A stretch of DNA of 64,000 nucleotides from Strigamia acuminata. Its lineage: Eukaryota; Arthropoda; Chilopoda; Geophilomorpha; Linotaeniidae. The DNA lies in NCBI GenBank assembly GCA_949358305.1, contig OX442315.1, positions 25,632,427-25,696,426 of the forward strand. The letters are read 5' to 3'. How positions within the stretch are numbered: position 1 is the first letter of the stretch; each line of letters begins with the position of its first letter. A program made the position numbers and the translations under genes. The notes under the pieces are model-generated. The model was given only the letters and a program-made list of their open reading frames with translations, made no database searches and was not told the DNA's origin. Shown here piece after piece: positions 42,796-54,400 of the stretch.

Positions 42796-42829
42796 ACTAC
42801 TTAAAAGGGCCACGATCCCTTTAAGTAGT
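42796..42829. repeat. Hairpin, 13-bp stem with one bulge
   Basis: ACTACTTAAAAGGG, a 7-base loop, then CCCTTTAAGTAGT, which differs by one A-T pair. Confidence 0.7.
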
Positions 42830-44734
42830 AAATTTTCAACTGCTTATACCTGATTGCGTACAAACAATAAGATGTATTCTAACATACGGTAATTCAACGG
42901 TGATAAAAATACATAATGCAAATTGTAGTTGGAAAATTGCTTCTTGTTTTGCAAACTCCAACGCGATTACTTCATGATGTTGCCAGTTGAGATGAAAAAT
43001 ATTCGTTTTTAAAATATGGAAAATTCTACACTTGTGGAACGAGCAAAATCAATAAGTTGCATTGTTCTTTACATTAGGTGTGTTCAATCTGCGCCTTCAA
43101 AATTGAATTCTTTATCTTTCGTGCCTTATGTGTCTCGGCTGGCGGTTTTTACATCATCATTTTTAAAACGGTACTTATCCATAAGACGTAAGTTGGGTCT
43201 CGATTCTTAATGATAGAATGGTTCTTTGTGCACCATTAATGATTTCAATTATGCGAATAATGAAAATCTACTTTTCTATCATTAATTCTTTACTATCATT
43301 ATGAAAACTAGAATGTCCCTTTATATTTCACGGATTTTATCATTACTTTTTGTCGGAAAAATTCTAAAAGCGTCCAGATGACAAGCAGCTTAGTGAACCT
43401 CACACATTTTGTGCAAGATATACTTGTTTGGTCTGCTTTCTTTTTTTCTTTCTTTCACTTTGGATTTGCACTTCTCCTTATCATAGATTGAACAGACATA
43501 TTTAAATCCGTGTAAATTTTCGAAGCAAATAATGGCTTTTTTCGCAGAACTATAAAACGAGAGAAAATACTTAAGTATACAGTTTGCTAAAACGATGAAA
43601 CGACCAGGAAGCAAAGCACTGTTAAAACAGGACTATCTCGGAGAAAATGGGACGTAAGGTCGTCCTATCTTTATTTCTGTGCTTTGCTAAAAGACTTTTG
43701 TTTACAACCAAACATTTCACTCTAAACTATTACGTACTCAACTATAAAAGTTCAAATAAAAATAAGATGAATGGAAACATTTTATCGTAGTGTTGTAGTG
43801 GGGCATTTGCACTAATCTTCCGAAATCAGAAGGCAAATCCTGTTTGGCCCTTCCTGGTGGCGGAATTAATAGAAGCTTCCAAACTCCATCTCATCTCTCG
43901 TCGTTTGAACCGATGAGAAGATAAGTGATGGCGCCTGGTTAATCAAGCTTTGTCTTCTATGGAGTCAAAGTGAGGTAGGCACTAGTTTAATGCAGCATTC
44001 GGTTTCGTATAAAAAAAGGGTAATGGGGGGTGATTGATATCAGGTGGCCACATGCAAGTTGCTAACGCCTGGATTTGGTTTCTTAGAATTCGATAATTTG
44101 GGTTGTTAACGCCGAACGGAGCAACAAGAACTTGTGGTTTATTTCATAACAAGTAACACAACGCTTTTTAGAAAGTTGCGGTCATAACAGTATGTTGCAA
44201 GACAAGATCAAATTCCATCGTGCCTCGGTCGTGCAATAAAAACTTGTGGCTTTACAATCGCTTGTTGAAAGAGTGAGAATTTGTGCATGGTGTGTTTATT
44301 CACAGCATCTTCCTTATGACACTCCTTCCTGTTTACAGCAATCTGCTTTCCGATTCAGATTTATCTGTCTACAAAACTGCTCTCATTAAAGAGATCTCAC
44401 ATTAATTAAACTTAAACCTGGAAGAATGAGAAACGTTTTTAATCCATGATTTATTGTTTTAGTGTTTTTTTTTTTATTTTTAGAAATAATACTGTGTGCC
44501 AGGTGTTTATCAATTGAATTTTGTGAAGGTTTTTGATTCAGATTGAAGATAAACTCGTTTAAAGATGAGAAATTGAAGTGGTTTAATTGTGTGAAGTGAA
44601 ATTATGAAATTTAGAAAAATATTTCAAATCTTTTCGATCTTAAATTCATAGAATTGTGTTACCGTGAGACATACATTCCATTTCCAGTAAAAACACAATT
44701 GGTGACGATTAGTAATTATCGAATCCACCTAGCA

Positions 44735-45004
44735 CAGTGGTTGTGCTAAAAATATTATTTAACGAACAGATTATACTCTGTCCTGATACAACGTTGTCCT
44801 ATTTCCCAATTGGTTGAGCCGGATTACGCCTAACTACATTATATTGGTTACCTTAAAGATATTATCAGTTTTTTTCAAGACATTAAATAGCACCTAATTT
44901 TCGTCGTTTATGGAAAAAAAACTGAACGTATTTTTCATATGGGTGTGAGAAAATATTTAGAGAATCTAAGGTGTGCCGGACTTCAAAAAGGTTAAGAACC
45001 ACTG
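44735..45004. mobile_element. Non-autonomous hAT element (270 bp)
   Basis: The left end reads CAGTGGTTGTGCTAAAAA and the right end, reversed, CAGTGGTTCTTAACCTTTTT; the shared CAGTGGTT terminus is typical of hAT transposons. It is flanked by an exact 8-bp duplication ACCTAGCA at 44727-44734 and 45005-45012, the size hAT transposases make. It has no coding capacity, so it is a miniature or internally deleted copy. Confidence 0.85.
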
Positions 45005-45587
45005 ACCTAGCACTTGTGGTATTATTGTTGAAAAGACAATTAGTGTCAAAGATGTAAAGAATGTCCAACAACTGAAGTTGCCAATCTGTTAGGTCATCGT
45101 TCTAATATCAACGATATTGACCAAAACCTCCACAACACGGACAATAAGCAGTCCTTTCAATAGACCGCTTAGCACACCTGCTACATAAAATTGCACAGGA
45201 CTATCGATTGTCTATCTAAATTCCTGTTCCCTGCTACCAAAATGGATGAACTTCTTGGCCTTGCCACTACCCAACGACCAGATATCATTGCTACCATGGA
45301 GACTTGGCTATTACCGGATTGTGACGCCAACCTGACAAACTTATCACGTTTTTAGTACTACCGTTGTGCCTCCATGTAAAGGATATCTCCAAGCCCCAAA
45401 CTTATTCCAGCAATGGATGTAGTTACTACTATATTGTATAACAGTTCCAAGAAGTAATGTGTGTGATGTGTGAATTTGCTGACCACAAACCTCCAAATCA
45501 CAAAAATTGTTGACTTAATACTAATTTCCTTCACCACAATTCAAACTTGAATCCTTAACATCAATTTACCACCACAAATTCTAGCTT

Positions 45588-45968
45588 AGTTCACACTGTC
45601 CTTAACGTAACAACTTAGTTTATAACTTGACATAAAAAGTCATGGTTGGTTCAATTAACTTGACATGATCTCGATAAATGAAGTGTAAATTGTCATTTTG
45701 ACATCATCATTTACGTCATATTTCCGCTAAATTCTAAGTAATAATACGAAATTACGGAGCAAAAAATCCAGCACAATCACGAGTTATCTCGCTGAATCAT
45801 TGCGAGACTTTAGTGACTCGTGATTGGTTGGCCGCTTGTAAGTAAGTTAAGTCAAAGTCGTAATTCAACTCGAGGTTGAATTAAGGGATTACGTTAATTC
45901 AATCCCACAATCCAACACTTTTCGACCTTAAGTCAAAGTTAAGTCTAGCGTGAGTTGATGTGTGAACT
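45588..45968. mobile_element. Possible degenerate miniature element
   Basis: Both ends carry AGTTCACAC facing inward, followed by loosely matching inverted sequence rich in TAACTTGAC/AACTTTGAC. A 9-bp stem hairpin (TTGAATTAA at 45876-45884 with its complement at 45894-45902) lies inside. No clear target duplication. Confidence 0.3.
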
Positions 45969-46102
45969 GACCTTTACACTATCTAGAGCAACGTTGACTT
46001 CGTCCTCCCTAATAGTTCAAATCTTCACATCCAAAATCCTTCCCAGCCTCATATTGTTGGATCTTTGCTATCTCGATGATAAAACTTCCAAACGAACACA
46101 CC

Positions 46103-46228
46103 CAGGAGCAGATTTATAGGTTCTCGCAGGAAAAGAGCCCCATGGCCGGATGCAGGGGCCCCTGAGAAAAATCTTTCTTCAATTAGGGCCCCAAAAAAGG
46201 CCCCACACATGCAATAAATCCGCCTCTG
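46103..46228. mobile_element. Short hAT-like miniature element, decayed
   Basis: Ends CAGGAGCAGATTTAT and, reversed, CAGAGGCGGATTTAT match at 12 of 15 positions and resemble the CAGRGGCGGATTTA ends of known hAT families. Inside are GGGGCCC-type words near both ends. Flanking octamers match at only five of eight bases, so the copy is old. Confidence 0.5.
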
Positions 46229-48195
46229 TACACTCTTCATGCGCACTCATCCATAAATATGGCAGTGAAAAATCTACCTTGAAATGAAAAGAATAGTCGC
46301 TGTTGCTTTATTTTTACAGTTTGTTTTTTTTTTCTTTTCCTGCAACCTTTAAACGAAAAGACTCTCGTCATGGTTGTGATTAGAAAAGACAGACAGTATG
46401 GATCCAAGAATCCTTTTCTTTTTCAGTCACAATGTCATCTCTGTGTGTGAGTTTGTTTTCATCGAGTTTTGCAAAGCTCCGTATTTATCGTTAATTGCAA
46501 CACCATCAACAAAGTTTGTAACGAAGTGTCTATAACTGACAGTTGAAAATACCATGCCCTGGTCCAATATTTCTGCTTCTAAGGGGATTTTTCTGGCACA
46601 AAGTGTCTATTACTAGGTTTAGGGTAGTTCGGTTCGATTGGAATGTTATTTTCTTGTCAGCAGACGTTGCCATTACAATATAAACAATCGTGAATGGATT
46701 TTATGTCCTATTTATCGCTCCAGAGTAGTTATCGACAATGACCACTGATTAAAATATTTCTATAGTACAGATGTTCCAATGGTGAGTCAAGTTATTAAGT
46801 TAGGTTCACACAAATTACAAATAAAATAAAATAAAATAAAAAAAACCATGAAAGAAAGGTCAAGAACACTTTATTTTTCGCCTTACAAATTTAAGATATA
46901 TTTTGTTTTGAATTTTAGAGTAATTTTACCAAGAGTTCTATTAATAAAATGGCACTTGTGTAACTTCATACGGTCAGAAAGCATTGTGGCGTGTAAGGCA
47001 TCAGTTTAATGTACAAGAAGAGCAAACTTGTATTTTTCCAGCTTCTGGTAATTAGAGAGCTGAGAAGCGCAAGAAAGCAACCAGAAGCAATGGAATTTCT
47101 TTTTTGCCAATTGTGTAACATGAAATATTTATGATTGTGATCTCTGGTCTTCGATTCCTTACTCGCCATCCCTCGTATTCAATAAGCGTGTGTCCTAAAT
47201 TGGTCATATGACCAGTGCTGTGCGGATGTATAATACGAAAGAAGCATAAGAAATCTGCACTCACCCAACCCACTGTGGGTGCCAGGTGAAGTTTCCTATT
47301 GGCAGCTGTGTCTTCCTTTTTGATTCTGTCTTTCCTATAAAATTCAATGTTTAAATGACGTGTCAAATACAAGAATAGCTATAGCTTCTTTTTTGATAAG
47401 AATTGAAGATGTTGTCTCTTGCGAAAAAGGAATATAAAAAGAAAAAAGTGGCGAAAGGCTTTTATTAGAATTGTACGGAGTTGCACTTTACTCAATCTTA
47501 TTGTCTGTCATTAAGTGTGTTCGAAAGCTATCTCGCTGATGGTTTTTCTTTTTATTTTTTATATATAAAATATTAAATTTTGATTTTCTATTTCTCAGAA
47601 TGTCGCAGAAATAAAAGCTATTAGATTTTGCTCCGCTGTTTAATTATCAGAAATGAATGATTGACAGTTACGAATGCATTTTCAAGTAAAAAAAAATATT
47701 TAAAATTCTTTCATGCAAACTGATAACATTGCATTTGTATTAATTTGATAGATGATGTAATTAACGATTTTTCCTTTTTGAATTTAAAAAAACGACTAAT
47801 TTATTTTGTTATCACTTATCAGCAGTGACAAATTGTGGCACAAATATTCGAAAATGTATTTTAATTACGGCGCTAATGAGGGAATATATATATATATTTT
47901 GCTTGTTTTTACTTTTTACCACAAAAGATCCAGATCTACGGGCGATCCTCTTTTCGCAGGTCTCACGATCGGTTCGAGCCTGACTTCTACGCCACTGTTT
48001 GTTGTCATGGTAACATTAGAACAAACACCGCGAGTCTAATATAATAACTCAAAGAAATGTTTACAGATTTATTCACCTACAACATATCTTCGTTTTCGTT
48101 TTATGTTTTTCCTTACCTGACGCTAGGTGACGATGCAATCATACGATCGGCGAATGCCGCAAGTAGTACTCGCCTAGAACAGCTATGCTCATCTT
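46229..48195. other. Gene-poor stretch upstream of the GC-rich segment
   Basis: No supported exon. It contains the X-box at 48001-48014. A GGTTCGAGCC word at 47975 resembles a tRNA B box, but no cloverleaf forms around it. Confidence 0.4.
48001..48014. promoter_or_regulatory. RFX X-box
   Basis: GTTGTCATGGTAAC matches the animal X-box consensus RYYNYYATRRNRAC fully. Confidence 0.5.
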
Positions 48196-48209
48196 GTCAC
48201 CATGGCAAT
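48196..48209. promoter_or_regulatory. RFX X-box, one mismatch
   Basis: GTCACCATGGCAAT matches the consensus except for the last base. Confidence 0.35.
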
Positions 48210-48739
48210 AGGAAACAGACTGTCAACTCTGAGCGTCGTTGCCCACATGATCGATACCACACCTTGATTTAACCTGTTCCAAGAAGCTTTTCGATTGGTC
48301 GTGGTCATGTTAAATTTAAAATACGCGCGCTACACGTCAAACTGTGGCCTTGTGGTGAACGAATTAAACATTTAAATTTAAAAAAATGTGATAAATAAAA
48401 GAAAGATTTAATTAATTAAAATGTCCGTCACAATGAGTTGAAAGCAAGTAGCCTATTGACACAACAAAACAACTTGGCACATACTAAGTAGTAGTACGAG
48501 ATTAGGATTTGCAAAGTTAATCCTCAAACATAAATTTCTAATATCTTGGATCAATATAACCCGCATCTCTGCCTTTAAGCCTAAAAGCAAACACATCGTA
48601 ATCTTTTTAAAATTGAAATCATTTTCAAACAAAACTAGAACCAAAATTTTACAAAATTAAAAAAATAAATCTAATTTTCAATAGAAAAATAAAAAAAATG
48701 GCCTTGAAAAAAGAATTAAAAAAAAAAAAATATCACTTT

Positions 48740-49540
48740 GCTTGGTTGCTGGCAACCCTTTCCCAGACCCCCTTCTGAGCAAATCTTACCCTTCCCCTTT
48801 TCTTATTGGGTACCCACTCCCTTCCCCTCCTTTTTCCGCCAGTTTGTCTGGCTCCTCTCCTCTCCTCTCGCTTTCCTCTCACCCTTTTAGACTCGGTTGC
48901 TAGCTCGCCCTCACCGTCTGGCTCGCCCGCCTTGTCCGCGCCGCGCACCCGCCCGCCCGCCTTATCACCCCGCTCCCCACTCCCCTTGAGTCATGTCTCC
49001 GTCTCCGTCACCGGTAAATTTACTCGGCGTGCAAGGCCGAAGGCTCACACAAAGGTTGCAAATTCAGTGAGCGAGTCAGCGAGCTGCGCGGATTGAATCC
49101 GCTGCACCGATATCTGAAGGATTTTTGAGCTGAAATTAGATCAATAAGTTCGTCTAGCCAGCGCTGGGACGAAATTCGCGTTTGTGCGCATGTGGTTGTG
49201 CGCAAGGGGGAAATGATGGCGGCGGGCCGAGCGTGACAAGTTGTGCGGCGATCGCGACGGACAAGGGACTTTATGATTGCGCTATGGCGCCGCGGGTTTT
49301 CCATCATCCTCCCATGGCTGAAGGATTGTCCCTATTTTCCTAGACATGCTTTTGTGTCTTGGTTTGATTGGTGAGTAATCGCCAAGTTTGCAAAAGTAGC
49401 GAGCGACTACTGAGGCCAACGATCGGGACCCGGCGCTCTGGCTACGGGATCTCGGCTAAGGCTCAGCCAGTAGTCGCTGCTACTTCCGGCTGTCACGACC
49501 GTAATTCAGTCGGCTTTTCACTTCGATTCACTATGATTAC
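48740..49540 (+). promoter_or_regulatory. GC-rich, CpG-rich promoter-like segment
   Basis: It stands out from AT-rich surroundings by high GC and many CpG (GCGCACCCGCCCGCCCGCC around 48940-48960; GCGGCGATCGCGACGG near 49245). An X-box GTTGCTGGCAAC is at 48745-48756, two more lie within 0.75 kb upstream, and a strong donor (GTGAGT at 49371) lies within it. The long frame at 48806-49096 is Pro/Ser low-complexity and probably not coding. Best read as the promoter and first exon of a plus-strand gene. Confidence 0.5.
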
Positions 49541-51401
49541 CCACGAATGATTCTACTCTATTTCTTTTTAGCTGTACTGCTGTATGATACAGTGTTTGGC
49601 AGTGGTAAGTACCGTTTTTATCTATAAATATTCGAGCTGTGTTCACACTTTTTTCTTTTTTTTCCCTTCACTTCAATTCGTTTAAAATTTATTTTATTTC
49701 TATTTTGCTTTATTTTCCAATGCAAATACACTTAAAGGCGCATAAAATATTACAGGTGGAGTTGGTACAGACAAGGCGATTATTTATTGAGGAAACAATA
49801 ACAATATGCGATAAATATCAATTTATATTATTCAGACGTGCGCTTCGTTTGAATGATAAACACGAGTTTAGAAATCGTTTTTCTTTAATATTTCTTTTTT
49901 TACTCGGCCATCCCTCGACCAGATGCGCACGGAGTGCAAATAAATGTGTAGGATTTTGCTAGGTCGATTCTGGCTCGGTAGCCTGTCTGCCAACTGTCTC
50001 GCAATGGAGTACTTGTTTTATTTATTGATGTATTGCTGCTCATTTAATGCATTATTTATCCTTCAATTTTTTTTATATTTATATTTTTATTTATTTTTTT
50101 CCTTGTGAATATGAGTTTACTTTTTTTGGCTTGTTACTTGGGAAGTGGATGAAATCGGGTCGAAATGTCTGTAAATAGTTTTTCTCTTTATTCAGCCTTA
50201 AAAGGAGGTGCTAGGTTAGCCCTTCAAAATTTGTATTGTGGTTTTTTTACTTATTTTTTCGCGCTTTTTCGCAATTATTTTGAATAATTAAATTTGTGCT
50301 AGATTTTATTCATTTTTTTTCTTTTTTTCTCCTTGTTATAGAGCGAGATTTTCTATTTCACCTAGACCAACCAGTTCTTTTACACATGGTTTCCATATTT
50401 AAAATATAAAAGAAAAAAAAGAATTTCTTTTTCTTCAGATTTTAAATTTTAAAAATTTTGCCTGCATTTTAGTCAGCCATAAATTTTTCACGAAAAAAAT
50501 CCTGCAGTATATTGTAACATTAAAATCAATAGCAGGCTGAATTTTTTATTTCTAAAACACAAAAAAAAAACATAATTTATCTGAATATAAATTAAACATT
50601 AAACCTTAAAACTTGCATAAAAATATTATTTTTTTTCTCCAAATATTTTATTTTTTCAAAATAGATTTATTCACCTTTTTTTTTCTTTTTTCCTCCTTCT
50701 TTTTATATTAACATCATCCCCATTTCTTTGTGATGACAAGGGGTACGAGCCTGTGCTCCTAAAGGAACATCTCATTCTGCAGGCCCTTAGCCAGAAAGGG
50801 AGGGAAAAGTGAAATGAGTTTGACCATGGCCCAGTAATACCGGATGGAAGTCTTTTGACCATTGCAGGGTGAGGCCCTAACTGGACACAGTGATTTTTTT
50901 CTCTCCCTTTTCTTCTCCCGATCGTTCAATTGAATTGACGAGATGAATTGCGTGAAGGGAGGCAGTTAGGCTTAGCTTTAAATGGATGGAAAGGGTTGTG
51001 GCTTGAGTGAATGTAAATCAGAAAATCAATAACAATTTATATATACTTTTTGAAATTTCCATCAACTCTATGCAAATCTCTTTATTCCTTAATTATACTT
51101 TACATTTTTCTTCCCCTCTACCCCTTTTTAACTTTTGGTAAATGAGTAAGTTGTCATCTAGTGGCAATTAGCAGAAATAAAAGAGATGGCAAATGACTTT
51201 AGATTAACACTAAATTCAAATGAAGGGGTGGGGAGAGATTGGCTGGCCTGGTAACTGATGGATGTGGGTGTTGGTGGTGGCCTTTACTGTCTGTAAATGT
51301 TTTTAGGTAGTGATCTCAACTCGGTTTACCCTCGGGCAACATTTGCAAGGTTACAACTGCAAGAACTGCATAATTATTGGCAAAATCAAACACTTGGATA
51401 A
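49346..51401 (+). CDS. Candidate small secreted protein, three exons
   Basis: Exons 49346-49370, 49572-49604 and 51307-51401 join in phases 1 and 1 with good sites (GTGAGT, CTTTTTAG, GTAAGT, TGTTTTTAG). The product has 50 residues: a textbook signal peptide MLLCLGLIAVLLYDTVFGS, then a short chain with SDLNSVYPRATFARLQLQ and a single potential N-glycosylation site NQT near the end. It starts just below the GC-rich promoter-like segment. Weak points are several upstream ATGs (49284, 49314), the poor ATG context, and the chance that exon 3 continues through the GT at 51348. No family recognised. It may be the 5' end of a larger secreted or membrane protein gene. Confidence 0.35.
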
Positions 51402-54400
51402 TTATATTTATAACCAGACTAAAAAAGAGCAAATTTCACAGTTTGACGAGGAATTAATTTGTGGAAATTCAATTAAATTATTGAAATTATTATTATTTTT
51501 CTTTTTTTTTTCTTTTTCTTGGAAAAAATATATTTTTTTAAGGTTTCAATTTTTTTTTATACTTTAAACTGGTTCATGGTAAGTCCCCTAACAGCTGGTA
51601 AGAGAAGGGGAGGTCGTATAAGGGAATAGATAGGGGACATATCTGGGGAAAGCAGAAGGGTGGGAGAAAGAAAAAATAATTTAAAAAACGTAAAAAAAAA
51701 ATATGTACGTACAAATGGATTAAGATGGTTGAGTGAAGGGAACGTTTTGATTGAGTTATTGGGTAAATAGTGTATTAATGATGATTGGAAATGAATGTAG
51801 TTAGAGGTTGAAGTGGGTTAATTAGTAAAATGAATTAGTCGAAATAATTTTTTTGTTCTCTTTGTTCCTGCTCTTCTTTTGAAATAATGGAGTTAATTTG
51901 TGTGTTGGGGGAGGGGTCGGTTGATTTAACCAGGTGTCTGGGCGTGCGCCTCAGGGTTGTCCCTTGTCTTTGAGTGCGTGATTCGTTAATTAAGTTGGTG
52001 CCATCCGTAAACTGGTCTTAATACTTGTTTAGAAGCATATCGAAACAGCCCGAGGCCTATATGTCAGTCTGGACTGTGCAGTTGAATGAGCACGGCTCTG
52101 GTTGCGCCGGCTCCCGGTGCCTAATCAATTCTCGTGTGGATGTTATGACATCACGTGGATGGTGTTGGAGATGGTTTGGGATGTTGTTGAGGTTAATGAA
52201 TATTCCGCCAATGTCTAGACAGAAAATGTTTTCTCTCGTGCAGCCTTGATATTGCTACACATGAAGTGATGCCAAAAAGCTAAAGTTAGAATTGAAGCAG
52301 GCGATTGTAAAATGAGGGAAAAATTACACTTGTTTATAGCAGTATATGGTGATGGGGACTGCGAATAAAATGAGAAAGTTGAAAGAAAAAGGAATTGAAG
52401 AGCGTTATGGATAAGTGCAAGATTAGTTTGGAGAAAAAAACGTTATTGTGATGATAAATTGCCTGATAATTATCATTAGAGATATGGAAAGCGGAAAGGT
52501 TTATTATTATACGCACGTACATTACTATATACCGTGGTTAATTTAATGGGAATTCAATGTGGTTCCGGGTGAAAATTGAAGCATTTCAATGAGATATAAA
52601 TCTGTTTTCAATTTTTTTTTTTTTTTGATTTGGAAATCTCTATAGAATTTTATTTTATTTAGTTTTATTTACTTTTTTTCTTTTTTGGAGAAAGTGTTGT
52701 AGTTTCAATCAAATTTCTGTGAGTGGTTTGATGTTTGTTTCGGGTTTTGACCAAATAAAAGAAGACGTGTTAAAACCCTGTGAGTTTTTTTTTTTATTTT
52801 TCTTTTCTTTTTTTTTTTTTGGTGAGAGAGTTGGGGGATTGGATGAGTATTTGTATAAACTGAAAAAATGAACTCCAGTGATTGTGCGAAGCAGGTGAGC
52901 TCGTTTCAACCACTTAGCAGTATGAGTCAGGCTTCGGTTTTATCTGTGAAATTGTGTGTGCAGACGGTAGCTTATGCTTGGCGGATACCGACTTAGGGGT
53001 GGGTGACAGGAGGCCTAGTCCAGCTTGCATTTCTGTCAAATTGCCAACTGGTGATATTCAAAGGGCGCATTAAACGTTTATATTTTTGTTTATGACGACT
53101 GAGATGGAGCATTGGGCCCATCAAAAGTTAATATTTTAAATTGGTCTTAATTATCCGATTAATTTGCTCCATGAAATGATCATTTTGTAAAAGGGCCATC
53201 TGGATATTAAATGATCATCTTTTTTTTTTTTTTACTCTTTTTTTTATTATTACAACTTTTATATAATTTGTTTGTGGGCTGAGAATTGCACAAGTGAAAA
53301 AGCTGAAGAGTGAAGACCTAAGACATTGATGAATTACGTCGAATTAATTAATTAATTAATTAATTAATTTTGCTCTGGCTTGAAATAGTCCTCGGGGATA
53401 GGTTTGAGTCAGTGCTCAAAAGTAAGTGACTTTGGTTTTTAAGTATGAGTATAAGAAAGGTTCTCGTGTAATGAAACACGTGGAGAAGGTATTTTATTTC
53501 AATCACGAGTTTATTATTGCAACGGGGTTAACTGTATTGCTTGCTTACGCCAACGAGACAAACATGAACGAGAGAAGCCATGCAAATGCATTGACCAGAA
53601 CCGACTAGTTGATCATCACCGTCAGTATAGGTCGTTGCTCGTAGGGCGTGCGTGGGTGGGGAGGACAATACTAGGGACTGGCTGGCTTCGAGGCATTTGC
53701 AAGAATGTGATATATTTGGAGGAAGCTCTATCAAGCTATGACAAGCTCGCGTGGCAGTTTGCCTTTCTAGTTTTACATTTTTTGCGCCTTGTTTGCTGCG
53801 TTTTGTTCAATTATTAAATTATTAGAACGTCAAATATTAATATTGTCGGCTAGAAAGACGGTTTCGACGTGTTTGCAACAATTGATGGTCCTAAATGAGC
53901 ATTTTTCGCCATTTTGATGCCAAAAAATGCATAAAAAATGATGTTGTACCGGCAGTTTATTTTATTTAGGTTTATTTTTTTTGTTTTTTGTAATTTATTT
54001 ATTGTACATGGAGTAAATTTGATTTTTTCCCTTCTTTTTCGCGAAAGGTCACATTAAAGCAACGTTTTGTGATAAATATCCTTAAATGCATTCGAAAATA
54101 GAAACATTTTCACATTTTTGCGTTTAAATTTCACTAAATGTGACGTTGGTTCCGTAGACAAAACACAAACACACCAGAATCACGCGAGGAAAACAAGCGC
54201 GGAAGAATGAGCATTTTTTCAAGCAATTCTCGGCTTTTGTCGCGTGTGAAGTAAACGCATCGTCTTGCTCAACGATTAAAACCGAAGCCAGAAACGTGTG
54301 AAAATGAAACGAGCTTAGATTTGTCTATTTTCGAACTGTTCAATGGCTTAGTCTGGTCCTAAACCTAATAATATTCATATATACTCGAGGGTTGACGTAA

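Larger units (their letters stand above)
40219..44726. other. Gene-poor stretch with small palindromes and an X-box
   Basis: No supported gene. Contents: a duplicated 13-bp sequence around an insert (40456-40539), an RFX X-box (41242-41254), a TA-rich palindrome (41522-41551), overlapping hairpins (41706-41761) and an imperfect hairpin (42796-42829). Confidence 0.45.

Noticed and set aside
47930-48010. tRNA gene suggested by GGTTCGAGCC (B-box-like) near 47975
   Set aside because: No A box at the right distance and no acceptor or anticodon stem can be formed.
48806-49096. 96-codon Pro/Ser-rich frame
   Set aside because: Low-complexity translation of CCT/CTC-rich promoter-like DNA, with no splice or homology support.
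49639-49962. 107-codon frame following TATTACAG
   Set aside because: Phase and stop do not fit the neighbouring signal-peptide exons, and the start is poly-T-derived Phe-rich sequence.
52025-52249. 74-codon frame after a TTGTTTAG acceptor
   Set aside because: It can be joined in phase to exon 51307 only by using a poor donor (GTTACA); the translation matches nothing I know.
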